NCBI GenBank assembly: GCA_028356125.1
Contig: JAOMTZ010000005.1
Coordinates: 34,889-98,888 of the forward strand
Reading direction: 5' to 3'
DNA from: Candidatus Poseidoniaceae archaeon
GTDB lineage: Archaea; Thermoplasmatota; Poseidoniia; Poseidoniales; Poseidoniaceae
Length of the DNA stretch: 64,000 nt
The position numbers and the translations under genes were made by a program. Shown piece after piece: positions 1-10,000 of the stretch; the first letter of the stretch is position 1; each line of letters begins with the position of its first letter. Below the pieces are notes generated by a model. It saw nothing but the letters and a program-made list of their open reading frames with translations, searched no databases and was not told the DNA's origin.

Positions 1-458
1 TCTCTATTCTAGATGCAACTCCGAGTGCATTACCAATTTACTTAGGAAGCGAAATAGAAATCAGTTCAGAAAAAACATCTGGCTTGATTATCGCTGGGAA
101 ATCAACAACCAAATTCTATCTCGACTCTAGAGATGGAACCGACATGAAAACCGAACCTAAAATGTCAGACTTAGTTCCTGTTTTCGAAATTAAGTCCTCT
201 TCAATAATAGCCGATGAAGATGCGGAAACAATGCAAAGTTCAATTGTTCAAAATCAAAATTATTTCACTTATTGGATGAACTTCGATACATCGTTGGATT
301 TAATCCCATTCTTGATGTGGTCTATCACCTTGATATTCATTGTAGCATCGTTTGTTATGATGAAGGGTGATCAATTCGAAGATGATGAATACGACATCGA
401 AGAAATCGAAGTCGAGAAGGATGAACCTGTTGGTTTACTCCAAAGGCTTGGAAATTAA
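1..458 (+). CDS. C-terminal part of a membrane-anchored surface protein (5' end outside window)
   Basis: The reading frame is open from base 3, so the ORF-track start at 84 (a TTG) is only an internal codon and the gene begins before the window. The visible 150 or so residues have an extracellular-looking stretch, then one hydrophobic helix (around LIPFLMWSITLIFIVASFV), then a strongly acidic tail ending in LLQRLGN. This is the stop-anchor-tail layout of the other surface proteins in this window. No enzymatic motif is visible and I do not recognise the family. Its stop codon overlaps the stop of the convergent ferritin-like gene by 4 bases. Confidence 0.8.
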   Translation, partial: SILDATPSALPIYLGSEIEISSEKTSGLIIAGKSTTKFYLDSRDGTDMKTEPKMSDLVPVFEIKSSSIIADEDAETMQSSIVQNQNYFTYWMNFDTSLDLIPFLMWSITLIFIVASFVMMKGDQFEDDEYDIEEIEVEKDEPVGLLQRLGN

Positions 459-868
459 TTCAATAGCATTCGCATCTCTTCAACGGATCTCAATTCGGTG
501 AGATAGATTTGCTCAACGCTATCATACAATTCCCTATCTTCGATTTCATCAAGCATCTTCATTAGTTCACCATATGCTTCAGCCGCTTTGATTTCTGTAT
601 CTAATGCACTTTGAAGCATTACACGATAATCTTCAGTATGTGCTATTGGATGAGAATCTCTCTCTGTCACACAAATGCCTCCATGCTTGACGATTGCATT
701 CCTTATTGTAGCCGCATGAAGCATCGACTCTGTAGCCTCACTCTGGAAAAGTGGTTCTAATTGTAGGCGGTACATTCCTTTAACGTAAGCTGCGTAGTGA
801 GCATACATATTGGTGGCCCGCAATTCTAATCCAAGCGCTTGATTCATTTTATCTACTAATGCTGACAT
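455..868 (-). CDS. Small ferritin-like four-helix protein, divergent metal site
   Basis: At 137 residues it is predicted to be all helical, with the rhythm of a ferritin/bacterioferritin-like bundle. E15 lies in helix 1 (GLELRATNMYAHY), a SEATESMLHA segment carries H51, E92 is in helix 3, and the ELRSVEEMR segment is in helix 4. Known bacterioferritins use E-x2-H pairs in helices 2 and 4. Here the helix-2 Glu position reads Ser and the helix-4 pair is not intact, so di-iron ferroxidase chemistry is doubtful. It may bind iron differently or have another role. The start has a GGTG motif six bases upstream. It is divergent from the phosphotransferase gene, with a palindrome 40-60 bases upstream. 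The family call comes from pattern only. Confidence 0.6.
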   Translation of the reverse strand: MSALVDKMNQALGLELRATNMYAHYAAYVKGMYRLQLEPLFQSEATESMLHAATIRNAIVKHGGICVTERDSHPIAHTEDYRVMLQSALDTEIKAAEAYGELMKMLDEIEDRELYDSVEQIYLTELRSVEEMRMLLN

Positions 869-907
869 ATTAACACCATTTAGGTTAGACGAAATAAAAT
901 TAATTAC

Positions 908-928
908 TTCTCCTATGTTATAGGAGAA
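908..928. promoter_or_regulatory. Palindromic operator candidate upstream of ferritin-like gene
   Basis: TTCTCCTAT is followed by GTT and then its exact reverse complement ATAGGAGAA. The 21-base palindrome lies 40-60 bases upstream of the minus-strand start, just beyond a TATA-like A/T stretch. That is the place and symmetry expected for a dimeric regulator, for example a metal-responsive DtxR-type repressor. The regulator is a guess; the palindrome is seen directly. Confidence 0.5.
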
Positions 929-972
929 AGGAAACGAATACTAAAAGCCTTGCATGTCTCCAATAAACCGGA

Positions 973-1041
973 AAATGATGATTCGTTGATGTAAAAACAT
1001 TCATCATTTGCCATTAAAAAACAATTGCTGTGGCAAATGAT
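973..1041 (+). promoter_or_regulatory. Two mutually exclusive hairpins
   Basis: AAATGATGA (973-981) can pair with TCATCATTT (1001-1009). ATCATTTGCCA (1003-1013) can pair perfectly with TGGCAAATGAT (1031-1041). The shared segment 1003-1009 can belong to only one stem at a time. This could be a leader switch for the downstream gene or overlapping protein-binding sites. Confidence 0.4.
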
Positions 1042-1081
1042 ATATCCATGAGCAATTGAAAATCAATTGGGGGGGGATATT

Positions 1082-3727
1082 ATGTGGTTAGATAAGAAGT
1101 ACCTCAAAGCAATTGCAGCGATTATAATAATCTCTCTTCCATCGCTAGTTATTACTGGCAACTACATTATTTCCGACTCTCCAGCACCTACGAATAAAGA
1201 TGCTGTTGAGCCAAACCCATACCCTGACGAACCTCTTACAGAGGGGCTGCTATTTGTTGTGATAGATGGCGGACGTAGGGCTGAAATGAGTGACCCAGAA
1301 ATAATGCCTAATCTCAATCGTAGAGTAGCAGATGGAGCATATCTTGAAGTTGAGACAAATCCAATGACTATGACTGCAATTTGCGTTAAGGAAATTGCAA
1401 CAGGCGTACCATCAAGGCCCAATGAGGCACTTCAGAACTTCCATCCAACACACCCTGGAACTCCAGACGGATGGAATCTAGCCAGCACCCATGATGCAGA
1501 TGGAGACGGCGAATACGATCACATGGTTGGAATTGTAGGGGACTATGTATGGAGAGATCTTTACCCTGATAGAGAATTAATCCCATTCGCAAAGCATCGT
1601 TACGGACATGCTGATTATTATCAAGGAGATGAAGAAGCATTCGTTACATTACAGAATTGGGTTGACGGCAAGGCACCTACTGGTTACGAGAATGCCCCTA
1701 ACGTTATCATCACACATATTTCGGGCACAGACAGCGTTGGTCATCGATGGGGAGTAGGACCTGAATATATTGAAAAGCTTGGAATGGTCGATGATAGCCT
1801 TGAACTGATATTCCAATCATTACCAGATACTTGGACTGTTGTCGTAACATCTGACCACGGCCTTACAGACTCAGGCCAACATGGTTCGCCTGAACAAATT
1901 ATTCGAGACACAGCGGCGTTTATGTGGGGGCCTGGAATAAAGAAGGGTGTTGTGGTTGAAGGAGTTGTTCAACGAGATTTATCTACAATACCCTCCATGT
2001 TACTGTCACTACCCTTCCCTCACGCAATACATGGTAAGATACCGCTAGATGCCTTTGACATAAGCGAACCGAAGAAAGAAATCTATGAGCAATGGAACTG
2101 GGATGCCGCAGTTGCTAGGAACTCATGGATGGAAGATAACGGCCACAGTTACGTCGAAGGACTGAGTACGGATGAAATAGAATGGGATAAACTTCCAGGT
2201 GATGAAATTGGAATTAGGAACATTGACATATTGTTGACTGCAATGGCCATAATAGCAATAGGTCTTGCGCTTTATAGAATATTAAAGGATGATGATAAGA
2301 ATCCAAAAATGCTTATTATGGATCTAGTTACAATCCAATTATTGTTTGTTTCTTCTGCATTACTAGCATACAATAGAGAAAATACCACTGGTGTTTACTA
2401 CACCTTGGGGTTGTTCATACCTCTAGCACTGTTCGCAATAAGTTACTATACTGCTAAATCAGAGGATATTAATGAAGATCACTTCAAGAAACTTTGTTAC
2501 ATCTATGTTATTCTGGCAGTATCTTTAGTATTCTATGAGTATAAGTTAGCATTGCTCGCTTTGGTACTATTAGGTATTGCATACTACATTACGAAATCAG
2601 ATCACTTAGTCGAAAAGAAGCGGAATAGTTCTCAAACCTGTGTCGCAACTATGATGGCATTCATGCTAATATATGTAGAAACAAGATTCACGATCCTTTC
2701 ACTTGGAATACTAATGCTATTCCTTCTCGACAAGAAAACCTATGTTAGAGACTCAGAAATGGAAAGGACGCCAAAGAGGGCACTGTATCCTCTTTTGGCA
2801 GTATTATTTACAACAGTGTTCTTCTCAGATTATCGGATTTATGGATTTTCTGCAAATCGAAAGATGATTTTCTGGACACTATCTTACGAACCGGAACTCG
2901 TATTGTTTTCATCAGTAATTGCGTTTATATTCACGCTATTGTATTCCCGTAGAAACGAGGATGTTCCTTTCATTTACGGACTACCAATCGCTGCAGTAAT
3001 GGCTACCATACCTGTGCTAATCAGCCAAAGTAGTGATACTGTGGATTGGATTATGTTATCAGTGCTGTGCGTTGGAGTTGCAATGTCTGCATACAATTAT
3101 TTCGTCAATAAAAAACTCGCAATTATCATTTTCCAGTACTGCGCATTCGCTTGGCTAATAATGAGTTGGGGAGCATGGGCAGGAGCGGCTAGTATGCTAT
3201 TCTTCGGCGCTACCGAATCAATACTCGACAAAGAATGGAAATTCCTGAAAACAAATAACAACAATACATATTCTGAGTTGAGCAGAATCACAATGCTGAC
3301 GATTCTACCTATTGGAATGTGGTTCGCATGGTGGGCTACAATGGGCCAGACTGATGGATTAGCTCACACTAGAGATATCGACCCAGGTAACCTGATATTG
3401 AGAGGCGGATACATCGGAGACAGGATTTCACCAAGCAATGAGTGGGTTGGTTTCATGGGAGCAGGCCCTGTAATCTTGGTAGGAATACTGTTCTGGAATA
3501 TTTTCCGAATGAATGGATGGCCAATCCATTTCGCATTCTTGGCACTGTTGATTAGAGCTGCATTCTTGTCTTTGCAGTTGTCGATCACTCCTGATTTCCC
3601 TAGAATCCTGTTCAAGATTTCGTGGGACTTGTTCTTCTGCTTGATAATCGCTGGTACGATTTTATTCTACATGCTGTATGACAAATGGCTTGTCCAAAAT
3701 GTCTCAGAGCAAAGCAGTGGAATGTGA
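1082..3727 (+). CDS. Membrane alkaline-phosphatase-superfamily enzyme, GPI ethanolamine-phosphate-transferase-like
   Basis: After an N-terminal helix comes an external catalytic domain of the alkaline phosphatase superfamily: a metal aspartate in VVIDGGRR (about D62), a nucleophile segment PMTMTAICVKEIATG (T96 or T98), HISGTDSVGH and TSDHGLTDSGQHG. The nucleophile segment matches in length and pattern the P-T-T-T-M-Q-R-L-K-x-L-T-T-G block of eukaryotic PIG-O/PIG-G. The second half (from about residue 385) is ten or more hydrophobic helices, again as in that family. The likely role is transfer or hydrolysis of a phospho-headgroup on an envelope glycolipid or glycan; the substrate is unknown. 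The track start at 1067 is a TTG. ATG 1082 follows a G-run ribosome-binding site and is preferred. A small membrane gene follows after 5 bases. Confidence 0.75.
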   Translation: MWLDKKYLKAIAAIIIISLPSLVITGNYIISDSPAPTNKDAVEPNPYPDEPLTEGLLFVVIDGGRRAEMSDPEIMPNLNRRVADGAYLEVETNPMTMTAICVKEIATGVPSRPNEALQNFHPTHPGTPDGWNLASTHDADGDGEYDHMVGIVGDYVWRDLYPDRELIPFAKHRYGHADYYQGDEEAFVTLQNWVDGKAPTGYENAPNVIITHISGTDSVGHRWGVGPEYIEKLGMVDDSLELIFQSLPDTWTVVVTSDHGLTDSGQHGSPEQIIRDTAAFMWGPGIKKGVVVEGVVQRDLSTIPSMLLSLPFPHAIHGKIPLDAFDISEPKKEIYEQWNWDAAVARNSWMEDNGHSYVEGLSTDEIEWDKLPGDEIGIRNIDILLTAMAIIAIGLALYRILKDDDKNPKMLIMDLVTIQLLFVSSALLAYNRENTTGVYYTLGLFIPLALFAISYYTAKSEDINEDHFKKLCYIYVILAVSLVFYEYKLALLALVLLGIAYYITKSDHLVEKKRNSSQTCVATMMAFMLIYVETRFTILSLGILMLFLLDKKTYVRDSEMERTPKRALYPLLAVLFTTVFFSDYRIYGFSANRKMIFWTLSYEPELVLFSSVIAFIFTLLYSRRNEDVPFIYGLPIAAVMATIPVLISQSSDTVDWIMLSVLCVGVAMSAYNYFVNKKLAIIIFQYCAFAWLIMSWGAWAGAASMLFFGATESILDKEWKFLKTNNNNTYSELSRITMLTILPIGMWFAWWATMGQTDGLAHTRDIDPGNLILRGGYIGDRISPSNEWVGFMGAGPVILVGILFWNIFRMNGWPIHFAFLALLIRAAFLSLQLSITPDFPRILFKISWDLFFCLIIAGTILFYMLYDKWLVQNVSEQSSGM

Positions 3728-3732
3728 GATTG

Positions 3733-3969
3733 ATGGAAGACTCTCGTCCTCAGAAGATATTGGCAAGTACTGTGTTCAAGTCATTTCTGCTATTCGCTAT
3801 ATTCCGTGCATTCTATGGAGCAGGAATACTGATTGTAACTTGGTTCCTTGCAACGGAATCTGAAGGCCCATGGTGGCTCTCTATCATATTCCTAGCATGT
3901 TCAATGGTATTCTCAAGAGTTCTCTTCAAGTGGATTAAGAGCAAAGGTATTGGCGGAAAATATACCTAA
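3733..3969 (+). CDS. Small two-helix membrane protein, partner of upstream enzyme?
   Basis: About 78 residues from ATG 3733. The longer track start at 3685 lies inside the upstream gene and is unlikely. Two hydrophobic helices (around FLLFAIFRAFYGAGILIVTWF and WWLSIIFLACSMVFSRVLF) are followed by a basic end. It starts five bases after the stop of the phosphotransferase-like gene and is almost surely co-transcribed with it. I recognise no family. Eukaryotic PIG-O and PIG-G work with a small membrane partner (PIG-F), so a partner role is a reasonable but untested guess. Confidence 0.65.
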   Translation: MEDSRPQKILASTVFKSFLLFAIFRAFYGAGILIVTWFLATESEGPWWLSIIFLACSMVFSRVLFKWIKSKGIGGKYT

Positions 3970-4005
3970 TGATGCAAATCATACATAAAACCAATGAAGC
4001 GCTAA

Positions 4006-4014
4006 CCTATATGA
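4006..4014 (+). promoter_or_regulatory. TATA-like element for the giant RCC1 gene
   Basis: An A/T-rich CCTATATGA element is centred about 26 bases before ATG 4037. That is the usual distance from an archaeal TATA box to the transcription start, and it implies a leaderless transcript. There is no ribosome-binding motif before the ATG. Confidence 0.4.
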
Positions 4015-4036
4015 ATACGCAAAATATCGGTATAAC

Positions 4037-7000
4037 ATGGCGAATCATTCGAAACTGTGGGTGGCATTATTTCTGTCGCTACTAATGATAGGATTAGCAC
4101 AGACATCTTACGTCACAGTTGATGATGAGAATATCGATGTAATTTCGCACTCGGATGAGACTATATCCAAGTCATCACCGCTCAATCTTAGTACAGGATT
4201 TAATCCGAAAACATTCGTAGATAATGCAATATTCTTCGACAGCGTAAGGGCAGAATCTGTATCCGTTGGCTTCAGAAGTTCATGTATTGTCTATGATGAC
4301 CAATCTTTGACATGCACTGGCTACAACTATCAAGGTCTATTGGGAGTAGGTTATGACACACCCAATCCTTATCTTTTGAAAGAACATGTTGATGTCAATT
4401 TCCCTGGAAATGTGAAGGTATCGCAAGTTGAAGTTGGCTATGATTCAACATGTGCAATTGACACTGATGGTGGATTGTGGTGCTGGGGATACAACAATCA
4501 TGGCAAAACAGGAACCGGTTCTCCTGAAAGTTATATTATGTCACCTGAAAAGGTATTAATCGACGAAAATGAGTCGGTTAGCGAAGTTGCAATAGGCTAC
4601 CAACATATGTGTGCATTGACTGACTCCAAGAAAATATATTGTTGGGGAAATAACAACTATGGACAATCTTTGCTTCCACACTCAGGCTCAGTAAATGTAC
4701 CTACTGAAGTGAACCTTGATTCGGAAATTATTCCAGTAAGCATTAGTGGAAAAATGCACCACACCTGTATTTTGAATCAAAACGGGGCAGTTTATTGCTG
4801 GGGGCAAAATAACTACGGTCAGTTAGGAGATGGAACGACCAACAACAGAAATGAGATGGTACAGTCGATTTTGCCGTCATCTGATCCTGCAGTGTTTTTA
4901 GTAGCAGGATATATGCACAGTTGCGCTTTACTTGAGAGCGGTGAGATGCGTTGTTGGGGTAATAATGATCAAGGGCAATTAGGAGTAAAATCCATGACAC
5001 CCAATTCATACAAATTTCCTACAAAGGTACTAGATTTACCATTGGATCCAATTAGTTTTGATTTGGGATATCAATATACATGCGCTTTGCTAAAAACACA
5101 AACTAGTATTTGTTGGGGACAAAATACCTACGGCCAGTTAGGTGATGCTACTGTTACTGGCTTCAACACAAATTCGTATAACGGAAATCACAAGCAAGTT
5201 TTGACAAATTATAATTCACAAAATTATGAAAATAGTTTAGGTTTAAGTGTCGGATACTACACTACATGTAGTGTTTTTGATACTGGTAGAGTCGCATGTT
5301 GGGGATATGGTGGAAACGGCCAGATTGGAGATGGGGCAGCCTCATCTCGCACTTACCCATATTACAATCGAGTAACTGTTGGAGAAGAAACATCTGACTT
5401 ACTATTCCCAGTTTCAAAAGAGTTGAGAATTTCTCCTTTTGTTGACGGAATTAATTACTCTGTTTCTGTAACTCCAAGCCTACCCTATGGTTTCGCGCTA
5501 GAATCTGAAACTGGTGCAATTATCCATGATGGTACTGGATCACTGAACACAAGTTTCCACAACCTCACATTTACTGCTGGAGAAGATGAGGTGACAATAC
5601 CTGTATCAATTACTGTCAAAGAATCCCTTCCTTACCCTTCTAGAGTGCGTTCTCACCTTGGCGGTTTATCATTGTTGGATGACTATTCATCCGGCGGAGT
5701 GATGTCTATTTCTTCGACTAAAGACCATGTGTGCATCAATCAGGAATCTGGAGAGATTCATTGCTGGGGTGATGGCCTTGGAGGTAAATTAGCAACTAAT
5801 GCAGATACCGACCAATCTACTCCTCAGCCAACCTCAACATCTGTTTCGTACAATGTATTGCGAGACACATATTATGTTGCTTCTGCAACAGAACACAACT
5901 GTGCCTTGACTAATTCTGGAGAGGTTTATTGTTGGGGAGAAGCAGATGATGGCAGATTAGGCCATAGCTCTACTACTGATTCCAAAGTACCAGTTCTCGC
6001 ACCTTTCCCTAATCACCGCAGTGTGGAAATGATTGCCACTCATGAATCACACAATTGTGCGATAACTGATGATGGTTCTGTATATTGCTGGGGTAATAAT
6101 ACAGATGGCCAAATAGGAGTTGGATACAAATCTAACTACCTCGGAAGTCCAACAAAAACTAACCTACTGGATGGAAGTATGGCAGTTGCGATATCTGTGG
6201 GAGATAGTTTCAGTTGTGCAGTTCTGTCTAATGCAAGCGTTACTTGCTGGGGAGGAAATGACCTTGGACAATTAGGTGATGGCACTAACACAAACTCTAC
6301 AGCGCCTGGCTCAATTGTTCAATTAAGTCAAGATGCAGTAACTGTAAGTTCTGGCCAATCGCATTCTTGCGCAATTTTACAAGATGGCAAAGTTGCATGT
6401 TGGGGTAACAACGATTACGGCCAGTTGGGAGATGGAACACTTATCGACAAGAGTTCCCCCGTAATTGCACAGCTACCTTCATCAAAATCTGCGGTTATGA
6501 TTGACGTAGGTATTTCTCACACTTGTGCGGTCATGAATGATGGATCACTATACTGCTGGGGATTGAATGCTAATCACCAATTAGCAGATGGCACAAACGC
6601 ATTCAAGAGTGTTCCAATCCAATCATCATTACCAAATGGAATATCTGCAACTCTTGTTACAGCTGGTGAAGGACATACTTGCATCTTAACAAATGAATCA
6701 ACTATCTACTGTATAGGTGCAAACTCTGAAGGCCAACTTGGTGACTCTACTACTGCATCTCGCACTATATTCACCGAGACAAAATGGAACCAAAACAACT
6801 CAATTTCTAGTTTATACTACACCTTAGGTTACGCCTCAAACAACAAAATTTCATTCACAGGATGGGGAGATGAATACAACGTAACCTCGACTCTGCTGCC
6901 TGCTGGATTAACTCTTGACAGTGAAAAAGGAGTTCTGATGTACAATGGAATGAGTACATTTAGTGATACAATAACGATTTTTGTAACTGATGGTAATGTG

Positions 7001-10000
7001 AACTTTTCAAAGGATATTTCGATACAAGTTTTCGAACATAACCAATTAGAAGGGCGAATCGATTCTTATTCTTATGATTCAGGATTCGGAACATTCTCGC
7101 AGAAACCTATCTCTGTACGCATGGGCTACCATCATGGATGTTTGATTGACTATGACCATAAAATGAAATGCTGGGGATATAATGGTCATGGTGAAATCGG
7201 AAATTCTTACACGGGTAGTCAGTATACTTATCCAACCAACATAAATCATGGTTACATGACTTCAAGTAGAGATATGGATGTTGGAACATATCAGGTTTGT
7301 TCAATTGATAATGAAAGTCAATTATGGTGTTGGGGATACAACCCCTATGGGAATCTAGGAGTCGGTGATGCCACGGTTAGAAATACCCCCTCTCAGGTAA
7401 AAGACATCACAAATATACTACAAGTTAGTGTTGGGCAATATTTAGCATGTGCTTTAGATAGTTCTTGGGATGTTTACTGCTGGGGTTATAATAACCAAGG
7501 CCAAGCGGGAGAATCTTCCCTTTCTAACCAACTAAGACCAAATTTGATTTCAGGTTTAGGTGATTCCAGGCCGACAATGGTCTCTGCTGGTGATTCTTTC
7601 GCATGTTCTTTGATAGAAAACGGTTCTGTGGCTTGTTGGGGCGCTAATAATTTAGGTCAGTTAGGTATTGGTTCAACTGTGCAATCCTATGAACAAATAC
7701 AGTGGCCTAATTTACCTCAAGGATTATCTGCATCATCTATTTCTGTTGGAAGCAATCATGCTTGTGCAATAATGGATGATTACAGCCTATACTGTTGGGG
7801 ACAGAATAACTACGGGCAAGTTGGGGTTGGAAATACTACAGATATTCTATCTCCAACACAAATTCTAGATTCATCTTACGAAGTTGTTGGAGTTACCACT
7901 GGAGTCTCTAGTACATGCTCATGGCTTAGAAATGGTTCAGCATTATGTTGGGGATACAATCCATATGGTAACCTAGGAAATGGCAACGCAACACAAATGG
8001 ATGAACCGGCTTGGGTAAGACCACACTCTCTGAATACAGACATGAAGATAATTACTATGCATAATACTCTGTATAATACATGCGCAATGTATGATAACGG
8101 TGCGATTAGTTGTTGGGGCCAGGGACAGACATACTGGGGCAATGGAGATGGCTCGGCTGGCAATCGGAACTATCCACAGTCATTCGTTTACAATCAGTAT
8201 ACTGGACAAAGATATGATGGATCAGGAAGTGTGGTTTCAAATTTGAATTACCTAGAAGGCTACCCTAGAGAAGAGAAGTTGCAAAACATAGGCTGGAACT
8301 CCAATAGTTCTGTATCTGGAGTTATGCCAAATGGCCTCTCTTACAATTCTAGTAGTGAGATTTTATCTTATGATGGTTCAACATTAACCCCTGGAAACTT
8401 CAATATCCAGATAACTGATGATTTCGGTTCAAGAAATTTGCAAGTCTCTTACTCATCAGTTAACACCAATTCTAAAGAAGGAAGAATAGATTCTGCGTGG
8501 TTAGGAAATGCTAGTTTCAATTCCGTACAAAACAAAGACTATCAACAAATTGTCAGTATAGATAACTCAAAACAACACACCTGCATATTAGAACTCGATG
8601 GTGATGTATTATGTTGGGGCCTAGGGACATCATATCAGTTAGGAGCAGGAAGTACTACTAGCCACACTTATCCTTATGAAACAAATGTTGATAATTACTA
8701 TCCGAATCTAAATTACTCTTCAATTTCAACAGGTGACACACATACTTGTGCCCTTGATTCAAACTCTGAACTTCTATGCTGGGGATCACGTACATACTAC
8801 ATGTTAGGAGATAACTCTGCATCTGGGACCCAAAATTATCCTTACAAATACACAGGAGATTCTGAAGTTTATGGTAAGAAATTAGCAATGGTCTCTTCAG
8901 GTGGACAGCACACATGTGCAATCAGAGCTGACGCAACCACATGGTGCTGGGGTATGGGTAATTATGGCCAAACTGGTGATGGAAGTGTCAACTCTGGAAC
9001 TCAACCCAAGCAAGTACAATTCCCTAACAATTTGTCAGCAACTAGCCTAAGTCTTGGTTATTCCAGTACTTGTGCAATTGTTGATACTGGCGACATATAT
9101 TGCTGGGGTCGTAATCATGTAGGTCAGTTAGGCATTGGTAATACCACTGATCAATCCTTGCCTCTCAAAGTATTGTTACCAAGTGGTAGAACTGCATTAG
9201 CATTAGAGTCTGGAGATTACCATACCTGTGCTATTTTAGACGACTATTCAGTGAAATGCTGGGGTCAAAATTCTAACGGACAGATTGGAGATGGAACTAC
9301 AGATGATAGAACGTCACCAGCTTCAGTAATTCTTTCAGGAGTAAATGACCCAATTCAATTATCTGCTGGGCAATCAAGTACCTGTGCAGTGTTTGATAAT
9401 GGAAGAATCAAATGCTGGGGTCTGAACTCTAATGGTGAACTTGGAATTGGCAATCAAAATCAACAAAACTCGCCTCAAGACCTTAACTCGATTTCTCATC
9501 TCCACGCTTCACATGTAACTGTTGGAAATGCATTCGCTTGTGCTACATTCCATGATGGAGCACCTAGATGTTGGGGTAATGGTGGTAGCGGAAAATTAGG
9601 TACTGGCTCAACCTCATCAAGCAATGTACCAGTAGCAATTCGTGAATATGCTCCTGGAAATATAACCATAATCGAAGGTAGTGACATTTCAATCCCTCTA
9701 ACTGTTGCAGGCTGGGATTACACCACTTCTGCATCTGGAACTTATCCAACTGGTGTAACTTGGGATAATGTCACAGAATCGATTATTGTTGATTCAAATT
9801 TGCAAGTTGGTAACTATACAGTTTCTGTTACTGTTTCAAATTCGATTAAGAGCGTTTCAGCATCGATTGACTTGGCAGTAATAGACAGAATCGATAGATG
9901 GAGTGACAGAGTAGAGTCACACTCTCTAGGAATGTCAATGCTTAGCAAAAATGATTTGGTTCCAGTGGATATTTCAATAGGAAGGCTGCACTCTTGTTTC

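Larger units (their letters stand above)
869..1081. promoter_or_regulatory. Divergent intergenic region with three inverted repeats
   Basis: This region separates the ferritin-like gene (minus) from the phosphotransferase gene (plus). It holds a perfect 9-bp palindrome at 908-928 next to an A/T-rich TATA-like stretch (about 890-905) of the minus gene. It also holds two overlapping hairpins, 973-981 with 1001-1009 and 1003-1013 with 1031-1041, upstream of the plus gene. A run of seven or eight Gs (1069-1076) lies just before the plus ATG and can act as its ribosome-binding site. Confidence 0.55.
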
